A DNA stretch of 64,000 nt from Mycolicibacterium iranicum (GCF_014190915.1 NZ_JACHVU010000001.1:682001-746000), one strand, 5' to 3'. Counted from the stretch's first letter, positions 42,436 to 51,268 are shown. The notes: generated by a model not told the origin, from the letters alone. Numbers and translations are program-made.

Positions 42436-42514
42436 CGGCACTCTGTTTTCCGCGGCGCCGGTCCGGGTAGACCACCTCTCGACAGCGAACTCCCCGACAG
42501 CGGATGTAAGTGAG

Positions 42515-43033
42515 ATGACAGCGACCCAGCACAGCGGAAAGCACCGGAGCGATCGCCGGAGCCGTCACCGCGCTCAGCGTCTGACCACGGTCTCCCTGAT
42601 GGGCGCGGCCGGAGTGACGGGGTGGGTCGTGATGACCAACATCCTGGAAGCCCCGCCCGCCCCGGTGGCCCAGCAATCGTCGGTCTCGGTCGCGCAGGCG
42701 GCGCCGGCCGTGCAGAGCGTTCCAGCCGGGCAAACAGCGGCCGGGCAGACGTCAGTCGGGCCGCAGGCGGCCGCCGCCCCTCAGCAGATCCAGCGGGTGG
42801 GGCAGGTGACCGCAGCGTCGCCGACATCACTGACCACCACCACGGCCGCCGGAGTCAGCACCACCTTCAGGATCACGCCCTCCACCACCCACATCGGCCA
42901 GCCGACGGCGCTGCAGCAGAACGTCGTGGTCATGGGTGTCATCCGCGACGGCGTTCCGGTCGCGACCGCGATCGCCGACCGGCAGATGGTCGGGCCCGAC
43001 GGCCCGCCGATGGACTACCAACTGCCCGTCTAG
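42515..43033 (+). CDS. Membrane-anchored hypothetical protein with exported beta domain
   Basis: 172 residues. A basic N terminus (KHRSDRRSRHRAQR) precedes a hydrophobic segment at about 25-45, so the rest is expected outside the membrane. A Pro/Ala/Gln-rich linker (46-95) leads to a small beta domain (SLTTTTAAGVSTTFRITPST ... VVVMGVIRDGVPVATAI) that resembles DUF5666-like domains. Function unknown. Confidence 0.65.
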   Translation: MTATQHSGKHRSDRRSRHRAQRLTTVSLMGAAGVTGWVVMTNILEAPPAPVAQQSSVSVAQAAPAVQSVPAGQTAAGQTSVGPQAAAAPQQIQRVGQVTAASPTSLTTTTAAGVSTTFRITPSTTHIGQPTALQQNVVVMGVIRDGVPVATAIADRQMVGPDGPPMDYQLPV

Positions 43034-43048
43034 ACGTCCGTCCCCGGC

Positions 43049-43978
43049 TCAGCCGAACACGGGCGCCGCGCGCCATTCGTCCAACGCGGCGGACAGCCCG
43101 CCGGCGAGCAGCGGGAGCGCAGGAATCAACGTCACGCACGCGACGAACTGCAGGCGCCTGGCATGATCGAGGACGCGCTGCACCTCCGGATCGGTTCGGC
43201 GTAACCCGAATTCGCGCGCTGCCTGCTCGTAGTCTGCGACGGCCTGCGGGCCAAGCATCGCGAGGTCCCACTCGACGGGACCGCAGCACGCGTCCTCGAA
43301 GTCGGAGAACCGGATGCCGGCCGTCGTCCGGATCACGTTGTGCGACGGCGCATCACCTTGAATCGGCTGCACGGTTACCCCGGGGAACGCCGCGAGAAAT
43401 GTGTCGCGATCGCCCAGGATCGCCTGCAGGGCCTCGAATTCCGATCGGGCACGATCCACCTCCTCGGCAGTGAGGATGTCTGCGCTGTCCAGGCCGGCCA
43501 TCATGTCGGGCAGGCCCTCGGTGAACGGAGTCAGGAACGGGAGCTCACCCGGATAACCGGCCAGTGCGGCGTGCAGCCGTGCGCTGTGGTCGAATCCCAC
43601 GCCACGATAGGGCTCATGGTCCTCGGCGAGCTCGGCCAGCTCCCAGAAGGTCAGCGAGAAACCGTCCCGCCGCACCGGCGCGCGGGGCACCCGCGGCGAC
43701 GGGGGAACCACGGGAACACCCTGGGTGTCCAGCCACGCGGCGACGTCGAGCTCCCGCTGTTGGCGGGCTTCCTGTCGCTCGGGGTCCGTACTGGCGGTCA
43801 GCACCACGGGAATACGGGCCACGACCGGCTCGGGCTCCAGGTGGACGACGACCGAGAACACGTCGTGCAGAACCCGCGCTCGGTCCACGCCGAGGCCGAG
43901 ATCGCGGGCCGCGTCGATCGCGGCCTGACCGGCCCGCCGGGTGCGCTCGGCGAGGTCCTCGGGTGAGAGGGTCTTCAT
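43049..43978 (-). CDS. Aminoglycoside phosphotransferase-like kinase-fold protein
   Basis: 309 residues. The APH fold is shown by IQGDAPSHNVIRT, which replaces the usual HGD with QGD at the catalytic loop, and by RFSDFEDACCGPVEWDLAML, the metal-binding DFD-like motif. The replaced His leaves the catalytic Asp intact. These proteins phosphorylate small molecules; resistance should not be assumed. ATG 43978 is preferred to a TTG six codons upstream. Confidence 0.8.
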   Translation of the reverse strand: MKTLSPEDLAERTRRAGQAAIDAARDLGLGVDRARVLHDVFSVVVHLEPEPVVARIPVVLTASTDPERQEARQQRELDVAAWLDTQGVPVVPPSPRVPRAPVRRDGFSLTFWELAELAEDHEPYRGVGFDHSARLHAALAGYPGELPFLTPFTEGLPDMMAGLDSADILTAEEVDRARSEFEALQAILGDRDTFLAAFPGVTVQPIQGDAPSHNVIRTTAGIRFSDFEDACCGPVEWDLAMLGPQAVADYEQAAREFGLRRTDPEVQRVLDHARRLQFVACVTLIPALPLLAGGLSAALDEWRAAPVFG

Positions 43979-44017
43979 CGGAACCCATGGTGCCAAAGAG
44001 GCCCGCCCGCAGGCCGT

Positions 44018-45247
44018 CTACCCGTCGTAGTGGACCCGCGCCAGCTCCCCGTTGTGCTGCTGCTCGTCGTCACCGTCGAAGGCCCTGCCGCGGCGCTCCG
44101 CCTTCGCGCTTCCACTGAACAGACCCGAATCCGCCTGCGGCCGACCTCGATGGGCGAGTGCGTTCGGCAGCGCCCGGTCGGTGTCCGTCTGGTGTTCGAT
44201 GCGCTGACGCGGCAGCGCATCGGGGTTGGTCCGCTGCAGCCACTGCACCATGCCTTCACGGACATCGCACCGCAGATCGAACAGCTGCCCCGCGTTCGAC
44301 GCGCTGACCAGCATCCGCACCCGCACCGAACCCTCGACCGCATCGGTGACCTGCAGAACACCGACCCGGCCGTCCCACAACGGGTTTGCGCGCAGCAGAC
44401 GGTCGAGCTCGGCGCGCATCGCATCGAACGGGACCGTGAAGTCGACGTCCATCTCGGCGGTGCCGAGCAGTTCGGTCGCATTGCGGGTCCAGTTCTGGAA
44501 CGGCGTGGAGGTGAAGTAGGTGCACGGCAGAACGAGGCGACGCTCGTCCCACAGGTGCACGACCACGTAGGTCAGAGTGATCTCCTCGATGCGTCCCCAC
44601 TCCTCTTCCAGGACGACGACGTCGCCCACGCGGATGGCGTCGGAGAAGGCGATCTGGATGCCGGCGAACACCGATCCGAGCGAGGTCTGCGCGGCCAGGC
44701 CGGCGACGACCGTCAACACGCCGGCCGAGGCGAACAGCGTCTTACCGATGTCGCTGAACGACGGGAACGTCATCAACGCCGCGGCGATGCCGAGCATCAC
44801 GATGATGGCGACGGCGATGCGGCGCAACGTGAGCACCTGGGTCTTGATCTTGCGGCGGTGGCGGTCCGCATCGGTCAGGCCTTCGTCACCGCCGGCGAAT
44901 CGAGAGATCACCTGCCGTTCGGCCACGCGCACCAGGCTGGCCACCATCCACGTCAGGGTGGCGATCAGCGCGATCACCAGCGCGTGGTCGACCCAGCTGC
45001 GCCAGCTCGAGCTGATGTCCACGATGCGCCGGACGGCCGCCGACGCCGCGATCACCACCAGCGTCGCGCGCAGTGGCCGCCGCGTCAGATCGGCGATGTG
45101 ATGCACCAGCGTGCTGCGTCGCCCCAGGCGCTGCAGGATCCAGGACAGGGCGAGGCCCACGGCGTAGGCGAGGGCGACGGAGCCGGCGATCCACGCGGCG
45201 TCCCGGGCGAAATGTGTTGCGGAGGTGAATTCGATCGGGTCGTCCAT
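44018..45247 (-). CDS. MscS-family mechanosensitive channel
   Basis: 409 residues. About four to five transmembrane helices fill the first 190 residues, and the pore helix plus beta domain follow: FASAGVLTVVAGLAAQTSLG is the TM3 region, then IAFSDAIRVGDVVVLEEEWG and ITLTYVVVHLWDERRLVLP. The last 60 residues are a polar tail rich in Arg/Asp. It should open under membrane tension and release solutes. ATG 45247 is chosen. Confidence 0.9.
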   Translation of the reverse strand: MDDPIEFTSATHFARDAAWIAGSVALAYAVGLALSWILQRLGRRSTLVHHIADLTRRPLRATLVVIAASAAVRRIVDISSSWRSWVDHALVIALIATLTWMVASLVRVAERQVISRFAGGDEGLTDADRHRRKIKTQVLTLRRIAVAIIVMLGIAAALMTFPSFSDIGKTLFASAGVLTVVAGLAAQTSLGSVFAGIQIAFSDAIRVGDVVVLEEEWGRIEEITLTYVVVHLWDERRLVLPCTYFTSTPFQNWTRNATELLGTAEMDVDFTVPFDAMRAELDRLLRANPLWDGRVGVLQVTDAVEGSVRVRMLVSASNAGQLFDLRCDVREGMVQWLQRTNPDALPRQRIEHQTDTDRALPNALAHRGRPQADSGLFSGSAKAERRGRAFDGDDEQQHNGELARVHYDG

Positions 45248-45400
45248 GACAGAAGAAGACTCCAAGAGCGGTTGTCAGTGGGCATGAGAGAACACGACGA
45301 CGGCGTCGTTCCGTCGAAGCGTTCCCGGCAACCCGGCGCTGAAACCGTCCGCGGCGCGTCCTGGGCGATCTGGGATCGAGCTCACACCGTCACAGCGGGT
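45248..45400. other. Gap between MscS and MOSC genes
   Basis: 153 bases upstream of the channel gene; no gene, hairpin or clear promoter is recognised. Confidence 0.4.
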
Positions 45401-46048
45401 CTAGCTGCGGCGGGCGATCTGCGTTTTGATCCTGGCGGGCAGCGCCTCGGCTGCGGCCAGTGTGGGCATCAACGCCGACTCGCCCATCAATGCCCGGAAC
45501 ACCATGCTGATCGTCACCTCGTGGTCGGGGCGGCTGAGGACTTGGATCTCGTCCCCGGCGCGGATCGTGCCCGGTTCGATCACACGGAAGTAGGCGCCCG
45601 GCTGCCCGGCCGCGGTGAACGTCTTGATCCAGCCGGGGATCTGGAGCCACTTCACGAACGTCTGGCACGGCGTTCTGGGGCTGGTGACCTCGAGGACGAG
45701 GCCGTCGTCGCCCACGGCCCAGCGTTCCCCGATCAGCAGGTTGGTCAGGTCGACGCCACCAGTCGTCATGTTCTCGCCGAACATGCCGTTGGTCAGGTCA
45801 CGTCCCAGCCGGCCCTCCCAGTGGTCGAGATCCTCGCGGGCGTAGGCGTAGACGGCCTGGTCGTCGCCGCCGTGATGCTTGCTGTCACAGACGGAATCGC
45901 CGACGATGCCGCTGCCCAGCCCGCCTTTGCGCGGGCCCGGCGCACGCACCTCCAGCGGTTCGGAGCTGGGTCGTTTGTCGATCCCCGACCGCCGCCGACC
46001 CAGGTCGATGGGCTCTGCTGCTTTGTTCACCGTCAACACCGAAGCCAT
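45401..46048 (-). CDS. MOSC-domain protein
   Basis: 215 residues. The MOSC domain, the C-terminal part of molybdenum-cofactor sulfurases, is visible: GLGSGIVGDSVCDSKHHGG, FGENMTTGGVDLTN, and SPRTPCQTFVKWL with the conserved Cys. Such stand-alone MOSC proteins (YiiM-like) carry sulfur for molybdenum cofactor or reduce N-hydroxylated compounds. ATG 46048; TAGCTT ends five bases upstream, suggesting a leaderless start. Confidence 0.87.
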   Translation of the reverse strand: MASVLTVNKAAEPIDLGRRRSGIDKRPSSEPLEVRAPGPRKGGLGSGIVGDSVCDSKHHGGDDQAVYAYAREDLDHWEGRLGRDLTNGMFGENMTTGGVDLTNLLIGERWAVGDDGLVLEVTSPRTPCQTFVKWLQIPGWIKTFTAAGQPGAYFRVIEPGTIRAGDEIQVLSRPDHEVTISMVFRALMGESALMPTLAAAEALPARIKTQIARRS

Positions 46049-46141
46049 ACCCGAAGCTAACCGCATTGCCGGCGTTCGTCTTCCGCCCACCCCAGGGCCC
46101 ACCCCAAGCCCATCCCAGGCGACAGCGGGACCACCCTGGAG

Positions 46142-46648
46142 TCAGCTGAGCAGTTCCCAACTGTCGTCTTCGCCGACGGGAGCCGCGGTGATCCGAAGGG
46201 TTCGCTGCTCGCCCTGCGTGTCCGTGGCGGAGCAGTCGAAGGTCTTGCCGACCTCGACGGGCTTCAACCCCTCGCCGCAGTCCACCGTCACCGGAAACTC
46301 GACCTGCCGGGACACCTCGTCCGACAGACCGTCGGCCACGGCCTGCAGATCGAAGAGCGTGTCCCTGGTCTCGTATTCGACGTCGTACTCGTCGTTGGTG
46401 ACCTTCGCGTCCACGCGGACCGTCTGCCCGCCGACCTCGGCCGTGCACTGCAGGCTGTCACCGGCCTCGGGGCCGGGCGACTGCTCGGGGCACTCGACAC
46501 GGGAGACCGTCTCACCGGTGTCGGAGTAGGTGGTGTTGAGCGCGTCCCGGATCTTGGTTTCGAGCTTGTCGTAGTCCAGCCCGCCGAAGGAGAAGGAGCA
46601 GGCCGACATCGTGAGGGCGGCGCCGCAGGCGAGCCCGAACTTGATCAT
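46142..46648 (-). CDS. DUF4333 lipoprotein
   Basis: 168 residues. The signal ends in a lipobox, ALTMSAC (Cys17), so it should be a membrane lipoprotein. Two DUF4333-like halves follow, each with conserved Cys: VSRVECPEQS ... LQCTAEVGGQTVRVDAKV, and FPVTVDCGEG ... FDCSATDTQGEQRTLRI. The family is mycobacterial and of unknown function. TACGAT (46656-46661) ends seven bases before ATG 46648, so it is leaderless. Confidence 0.85.
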   Translation of the reverse strand: MIKFGLACGAALTMSACSFSFGGLDYDKLETKIRDALNTTYSDTGETVSRVECPEQSPGPEAGDSLQCTAEVGGQTVRVDAKVTNDEYDVEYETRDTLFDLQAVADGLSDEVSRQVEFPVTVDCGEGLKPVEVGKTFDCSATDTQGEQRTLRITAAPVGEDDSWELLS

Positions 46649-46655
46649 GGTCAGG

Positions 46656-46661
46656 ATCGTA
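46656..46661 (-). promoter_or_regulatory. -10 element of the leaderless DUF4333 gene
   Basis: TACGAT on the minus strand fits TANNNT and ends seven bases before ATG 46648. Confidence 0.45.
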
Positions 46662-46681
46662 TGGTCGCGCCGGTCGCCCGT

Positions 46682-47068
46682 CTAGAGACCTGCGAGATCG
46701 TCGGGAACGTCGACGGCATAGCGCTGCAACACCTCAAGGGGCACCGCCTCGAGCGTGCGTTCGTGGGTCGATGCGAGAACCACCGGACACCCGTGACCGT
46801 CCTCGTGGGCCCGCAGCCAGTTCAGTGCGGTCACGCACCAGCGGTCACCCGGCTTCAGCCCCGGGAAGCGGTAAGCCGGCATCGGCGTCGACAGATCGTT
46901 GCCGATGGAGCGCTGATGGGCCAGGAAGTCGGCGGTCACCACCGCGCAGATCGTGTGGCGGCCGAGATCCTCGTCCCCGGTGCTGCAGCACCCGTCGCGA
47001 TAGAAGCCCGTCAAAGGCTCGGTGCCGCAGGGATCCAACGGTCCGCCCAGGACATTCCGGTCCACCAT
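46682..47068 (-). CDS. DUF2237 family protein
   Basis: 128 residues of the DUF2237 family: NVLGGPLDPCGTEPLTGFYR at the start, DGCCSTGDEDLGRHTICAVV, and PGDRWCVTALNWLRAHEDG. The conserved Cys and His suggest a metal site. Function unknown. ATG 47068; divergent from DUF1697 with only 29 bases between start codons. Confidence 0.9.
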   Translation of the reverse strand: MVDRNVLGGPLDPCGTEPLTGFYRDGCCSTGDEDLGRHTICAVVTADFLAHQRSIGNDLSTPMPAYRFPGLKPGDRWCVTALNWLRAHEDGHGCPVVLASTHERTLEAVPLEVLQRYAVDVPDDLAGL

Positions 47069-47074
47069 CTGCCC

Positions 47075-47089
47075 AGTATCGCGTAGCGT
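47075..47089. promoter_or_regulatory. Back-to-back leaderless -10 elements
   Basis: GATACT on the minus strand (47075-47080) ends six bases before the DUF2237 start and TAGCGT on the plus strand (47084-47089) ends eight bases before the DUF1697 start. Both genes are read from one 29-base gap, so transcripts without leaders and shared regulation are likely. Confidence 0.4.
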
Positions 47090-47097
47090 CGCCGGGC

Positions 47098-47652
47098 ATG
47101 GCGTCCACGGTCCGCTATGCAGCGCTGCTGCGGGGCATCAACGTCGGCGGCCGCAACAAGATCTCGATGGCCGATCTGCGGGCACTGTTCGAGGAGGCCG
47201 GCTACGGCGAGGTCGGCACCTACATCCAGTCGGGCAACGTGGTGTTCGAAACCGATTCTGCGCGAACGTCATTGGAGTCCGACATCGAGGCCCTGCTGCG
47301 GGAACACCTGGAAACCCCGCCGGTCGTGGTCGTGCGTTCGCACCCTCAGATGCGGGCCGTCGTGAACGAGGCGCCTGTCGATTTCGCCGCGCGCGCCGAG
47401 GACCACCATCGCGACGTGGTCTTCCTGAAGGATCCGCTGACCGCCGAGCAGGCGATGGGGGTGGTGCAGACGCGCGAGGGTGTCGACGAGGCGTGGCCGG
47501 GCCCGGGGGTCGTCTACTTCACCCGGCTGATCGCCGAGAAGACCAAGAGCCGGATGAACCGCATCGTCGGGACACCGCAGTACCGGTTGATGACGATCCG
47601 GAACTGGGCGACGACGACGCGGATGCTGTCCCTCCTCGATGCGATGAGCTGA
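47098..47652 (+). CDS. DUF1697 family protein
   Basis: 184 residues of the DUF1697 family, recognised by YAALLRGINVGGRNKISMAD, then YIQSGNVVFETD, and the C-terminal TRMLSLLDAM. The family is common and without known activity. ATG 47098. It shares a very short divergent promoter region with the DUF2237 gene. Confidence 0.9.
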   Translation: MASTVRYAALLRGINVGGRNKISMADLRALFEEAGYGEVGTYIQSGNVVFETDSARTSLESDIEALLREHLETPPVVVVRSHPQMRAVVNEAPVDFAARAEDHHRDVVFLKDPLTAEQAMGVVQTREGVDEAWPGPGVVYFTRLIAEKTKSRMNRIVGTPQYRLMTIRNWATTTRMLSLLDAMS

Positions 47653-47683
47653 CCTCGGCTTGCGCTGAAGCGGGGGTCGTCTC

Positions 47684-48757
47684 TCAGATACTGAGCCTGC
47701 GGTAGCGCTGCAGGCGCCGGACACCGTGGGCCGGGGCGGCGCCGGACAGTGGTGTCAGCGCGGCCCGGATTCTCTCCCGGACGTCCTCGACGTCGAGCCC
47801 CATGCCGATCGCGACGAGGCTGTTGGCCACAGCCCGGGCCGGGGCGGCGGCGATGTGCACCGAGGGACCCACCACGTTCACCGCGTAGTTCCTGGTGCTC
47901 GACCGGTAGCGCACCGCGACGGTGCCCTTCATGCGGTAGACGCCCGGCGGCGGTTCCTCCAGAAGGTCGATCAGCGCCCCGGGGTCCACGGCGCCGTCCC
48001 CGAAGACGGTCACCGAATCCGCGTGCACGTGGTCGTGATCGTGGGCGTGCGGCGCGGTGCCGGGGGTTCCAGAATCGGCCCCGGAATCGGCCCCGGTGTC
48101 GGCCCCGGTGTCGAAGAGGGCGTCGCGGAAGGTCAGCTGGCCCGGCTCCTGCGCGGTCGCGGCGATGTCGTACAGAAGTGCCGGGTCGATGCGCCCTGCG
48201 GTGGCCCCGACGACGTAGGCGGTCGGGTTGAGGGTGCGGACCCGGGCTTCGACGCGCTGCAGCACGCCGGACCGGTCGGCGTCGGCGATCTGATCGAGTT
48301 TGTTGACCACGACCAGCGTCGCCGCGCCGTAGCGCGCGGGAGGGGTGGCGTCACGGTCGACGGTGTCGAAGTGGGTCGCGGCGTCGAGGACGTCGATCAC
48401 CCCGCCAGGACGGACACCGTCGACCCCGCTGAACCGGATGATCCGGGACACGGCGACCGGGTCGGCCAGCCCGCTCGCCTCGACGATGATGGCGTCGAGG
48501 CGCAGTCTGGGGTCGGCCAGCCGGGTGAGCGCGAGGTCCAGGCCACCCTCGTCCGGCAGGCAGCAGATGCACCCACCGGCGATCGACGCGGGTTCGTCGA
48601 TCTGCCCCGTGACCAACCCGGCGTCGACGTTGAGTTCGCCGAAGTCGTTGATGACGACGCCGATCCGGGCGTTCGGGCTGCCCAGCACATGGTTGAGCAG
48701 CGTGGTCTTTCCGGCGCCGAGGTAGCCGGTCAACGCGATGACGGGAATCGGCTGCAC
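47684..48757 (-). CDS. COG0523 (CobW/ZNG-like) metal-chaperone GTPase
   Basis: 357 residues. Walker A is GYLGAGKTTLLNHVLG, the CxCC metal motif is AGGCICCLPDEGG, NKLDQIADAD carries NKxD, and a His-rich loop HAHDHDHVH precedes the C-terminal CobW domain. Such proteins deliver zinc, cobalt or nickel using GTP. An Asp/Gly/Thr/Ala linker before the His loop is encoded by imperfect 12-bp tandem repeats. ATG 48757. Confidence 0.92.
   Translation of the reverse strand: MQPIPVIALTGYLGAGKTTLLNHVLGSPNARIGVVINDFGELNVDAGLVTGQIDEPASIAGGCICCLPDEGGLDLALTRLADPRLRLDAIIVEASGLADPVAVSRIIRFSGVDGVRPGGVIDVLDAATHFDTVDRDATPPARYGAATLVVVNKLDQIADADRSGVLQRVEARVRTLNPTAYVVGATAGRIDPALLYDIAATAQEPGQLTFRDALFDTGADTGADSGADSGTPGTAPHAHDHDHVHADSVTVFGDGAVDPGALIDLLEEPPPGVYRMKGTVAVRYRSSTRNYAVNVVGPSVHIAAAPARAVANSLVAIGMGLDVEDVRERIRAALTPLSGAAPAHGVRRLQRYRRLSI
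48072..48113. repeat. 12-bp tandem repeats inside the COG0523 gene
   Basis: GAATCGGCCCCG twice, then GTGTCGGCCCCG and a half copy GTGTCG. They encode the variable DTGAD/SGADSG linker just before the His-rich loop, so its length may differ between strains. Confidence 0.75.
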
Positions 48758-48796
48758 AGCACGGCAGGCTACAGGCTGGGCAGGGGGTCTACCACG

Positions 48797-48844
48797 CCCG
48801 AACCATGGCCCGAACCACGGCCCGAACCGTGACCCGAATGGGTA
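48797..48844. repeat. 12-bp tandem repeats between the GTPase and diguanylate cyclase genes
   Basis: CCCGAACCATGG, CCCGAACCACGG, CCCGAACCGTGA and the diverged CCCGAATGGGTA follow one another. They lie in the 132-base divergent gap, 40 bases from the GTPase start and 46 from the diguanylate cyclase start, and could bind a metal or other regulator or merely reflect slippage. Confidence 0.65.
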
Positions 48845-48889
48845 GCATGACCGTTTGCGCCATCATCTGGGCGCGATGGGGGCTGTCAG

Positions 48890-50500
48890 GTGCAGGGTGA
48901 GTCAGAAGCCGGTTCGGCCGACGAACTCCCCGTGCTCAAAGCCCTGCTCGGCATCTCGGACGCCGTCTCACGGGCCCACTATTTCGACGAGGTGCTGGAG
49001 GTCATCGCCGAACAGGCCATGGTCGCCCTCGACGCGGCCTCGCTGTCCCTGTGCCGCTGGGAGCACGACCGCGCCGCGCTGCGCGTCCTGCTGAACGTCG
49101 GCGATCTCCAGCCTCCGGTGAAGCGCTGGCCGCAGGACGAGTTCTACCCCGTGGCCGCCGACTCGAACATCAATCGCCTTCTCAGCCAGGGTATTTCGTA
49201 TACATTCGCGATCCGGGATGCGGACTGTCCACCCGAGACCCGGCGGATCCTGACCTCGGTCGGCAAGGAGTGTGAACTCGCCGTGCCCGTCATGGTCGGC
49301 GATTCGATGTGGGGTTCGATCTGGGCGACGGGCAGCAGTGGGCGCCGGTTCACCGAAGGCGATGTGCAACTGCTGCAGGCGATCGCCGCGCACACCGCCA
49401 TCGCGATCGGCCGCTCCGAACTGTTCAGCACCGTCTGGCGCTATGCGTTCGAGGACCCGCTCACCGGGATCGCCAACCGGCGCGCGATCGACCAGCATCT
49501 CGCGGACATCGATTGGGCCACAGAGTATCCCGTTGCCCTTCTCTGCGATCTCGACGGGTTCAAACGGATCAACGACCGCGACGGACACCCCGCGGGTGAC
49601 CAGCTGCTGCGCGAGATTGCTCGGGTGCTGGAGAGACTGACGCGCGGCATCGAAGGGTCGGTCGCCGCACGCCTCGGCGGAGACGAGTTCTGTGTGCTGC
49701 TGCCCGACGCGACGCTGGGCTCGGCGCAGGTCTTCGCCATCGACGCGACCACGTCGATCCGCGACTCCGTGGGCTCGGAGGTGACGGTGTCGTGGGGCGC
49801 GGCCGCGTGCGGTCCCGGGACAGCCGGTGGTGACGACCTGCTCGCGGCCGCCGACGCTGCGCTGAGGGAGGCCAAACGCCAGGGGCCCGCACGATTCAGC
49901 ACCGGGGTGGCGACCTCGGCGGTGCAGGGCGGCATCGACCGCCGCGACGGCGATGTCGGGGGTGCGGGCAGCGCCGAGCGGCTGACAGCGGTGGTGGTGA
50001 AGATCCTGGGCGAGCAGCCGGATCTGACGGTCCCGAAGGCGCTGGAGTTCCTGGCCCTTCAGGCCCAGCAGGTGTTCGGCACCGCGGCCTGGGCGTTGTC
50101 GCAGTGCATCGACGACCACGGGGCGCTGCGCTCGATCCGCAGTGCCGATTGCGTCTATCGCGAGGAGTCGGGTCTGTCGGTGATGACCGAGCTGGGGCCC
50201 GGCACCTACGACCTGGTGGAGTATCCCGCCTCGGCCCGGGCACTGCGGCAGGGCAGCACCTTCGTCGCCGCCATCGGGTTGGAGGGCTCGGATCCCGCCG
50301 AGACCGCACTGCTGTCCAAGCTCGGCTATCACGCGGTGCTGGGCGTGGGGGTGCCGGCGGGGGAGCGGTGCTATCTGCTGGAGCTCTACTCCCGCGACGG
50401 CCACCAGCATCTCGTCGACATCGCACCGCTGGTGCAGGTGCTCACCGTCTACTGCGCGACACGGCTCAGCGGAAACCGGCCGCCCCACCATCCAGCATGA
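48890..50500 (+). CDS. GAF-GGDEF diguanylate cyclase with C-terminal GAF-like domain
   Basis: 536 residues. A GAF domain fills about 20-180, a GGDEF domain about 185-345, with the active-site motif RLGGDEFCVLLP at 261-272 and DPLTGIANRR at its start. No RxxD inhibitory site is seen five residues before GGDEF. The remaining 190 residues look like a second GAF-type sensor. It should make cyclic di-GMP; no EAL domain is attached. GTG 48890. Its end overlaps the converging SDR gene by 35 bases. Confidence 0.9.
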   Translation: MQGESEAGSADELPVLKALLGISDAVSRAHYFDEVLEVIAEQAMVALDAASLSLCRWEHDRAALRVLLNVGDLQPPVKRWPQDEFYPVAADSNINRLLSQGISYTFAIRDADCPPETRRILTSVGKECELAVPVMVGDSMWGSIWATGSSGRRFTEGDVQLLQAIAAHTAIAIGRSELFSTVWRYAFEDPLTGIANRRAIDQHLADIDWATEYPVALLCDLDGFKRINDRDGHPAGDQLLREIARVLERLTRGIEGSVAARLGGDEFCVLLPDATLGSAQVFAIDATTSIRDSVGSEVTVSWGAAACGPGTAGGDDLLAAADAALREAKRQGPARFSTGVATSAVQGGIDRRDGDVGGAGSAERLTAVVVKILGEQPDLTVPKALEFLALQAQQVFGTAAWALSQCIDDHGALRSIRSADCVYREESGLSVMTELGPGTYDLVEYPASARALRQGSTFVAAIGLEGSDPAETALLSKLGYHAVLGVGVPAGERCYLLELYSRDGHQHLVDIAPLVQVLTVYCATRLSGNRPPHHPA

Positions 50501-51245
50501 TCGTCTGGGCGGTGACGAACGCCGCCTCGTCGCTGAGCAGGAAGGCGACTGCCGGGCCGATGTCGGTGGTGACGTCGCCCAGCCGCCCCAGCGGAACGGC
50601 GCGCACCGTCCGCTCGTAGGTCTTCGGATCCCATTCGCGCCACGTCGCAATGCTCTCGGTCTCGGCGTACGGGCACACCACGTTGACCCGGATGCCGACT
50701 CGACCCCATTCCAGCGCAGCGACTTTCGACATACCGCGGATGGCCTCCTTGGCCGCGGCGTACGCGCCGAACTTCTGCAGGCCGATGGTGCCCGAACCCG
50801 AGCCGAGGTTGACGATGCTGCCGCCGCCGTTGTCGAGGAAGACCGGATAGACCGCCTGCATCAACGCGAACGTCGCGCGCGGCCCGACGTCGAACACGAG
50901 GTCGTAGTCCTCGCGGGTGATGTCCTGCAGCGGTTTGGGTTCGTTGGTCGCGATCGCATTGTTCACCAGCCCGTGCACCGTGCCGAAGGTGTCGCGGGCG
51001 GAGGCGACAATGCGGGCTGCGGATTCCGGATCGCGCAGATCGGCCACCAGCGCGGCGATGGGTCGCCCCGACCCGGCCCACAGCTCGACGGTGGTGTTCA
51101 GGCCGGCCTCGTCCCGGTCGACGGCGAGCACCGCGGCACCACGCTCGATGAGCGCTGCGACGATTCCCTTGCCCACACCCCGTGCGGCGCCGGTGACGAT
51201 GACGACGCGCCCGGCCAGCAGCGTCGTCGGAACCTCGTTGGTCAT
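50466..51245 (-). CDS. Short-chain dehydrogenase/reductase
   Basis: 259 residues, classical SDR: VVIVTGAARGVGKGIVAALI, NLGSGSGTIG with Ser, FGAYAAAKEAIRGMSKVAAL with Tyr and Lys, and the C terminus QTIMLDGGAAGFR. Its substrate is not known. ATG 51245; TACGGT (51253-51258) ends seven bases upstream, so it is leaderless. A strong hairpin lies just upstream on the other side. Confidence 0.9.
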   Translation of the reverse strand: MTNEVPTTLLAGRVVIVTGAARGVGKGIVAALIERGAAVLAVDRDEAGLNTTVELWAGSGRPIAALVADLRDPESAARIVASARDTFGTVHGLVNNAIATNEPKPLQDITREDYDLVFDVGPRATFALMQAVYPVFLDNGGGSIVNLGSGSGTIGLQKFGAYAAAKEAIRGMSKVAALEWGRVGIRVNVVCPYAETESIATWREWDPKTYERTVRAVPLGRLGDVTTDIGPAVAFLLSDEAAFVTAQTIMLDGGAAGFR

Positions 51246-51252
51246 GCCCCAC

Positions 51253-51258
51253 ACCGTA
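51253..51258 (-). promoter_or_regulatory. -10 element of the leaderless SDR gene
   Basis: TACGGT on the minus strand ends seven bases before ATG 51245. It lies between that gene and the hairpin at 51269. Confidence 0.45.
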
Positions 51259-51268
51259 GCCGCACGCA

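Noticed and set aside
43049-43978. Aminoglycoside resistance gene
   Set aside because: The kinase fold is clear, but the family covers many small-molecule kinases and the catalytic loop is QGD rather than HGD; no resistance claim is supported.
44030-46060. 676-codon plus-strand frame
   Set aside because: It is antisense to the MscS and MOSC genes, both with clear family motifs.
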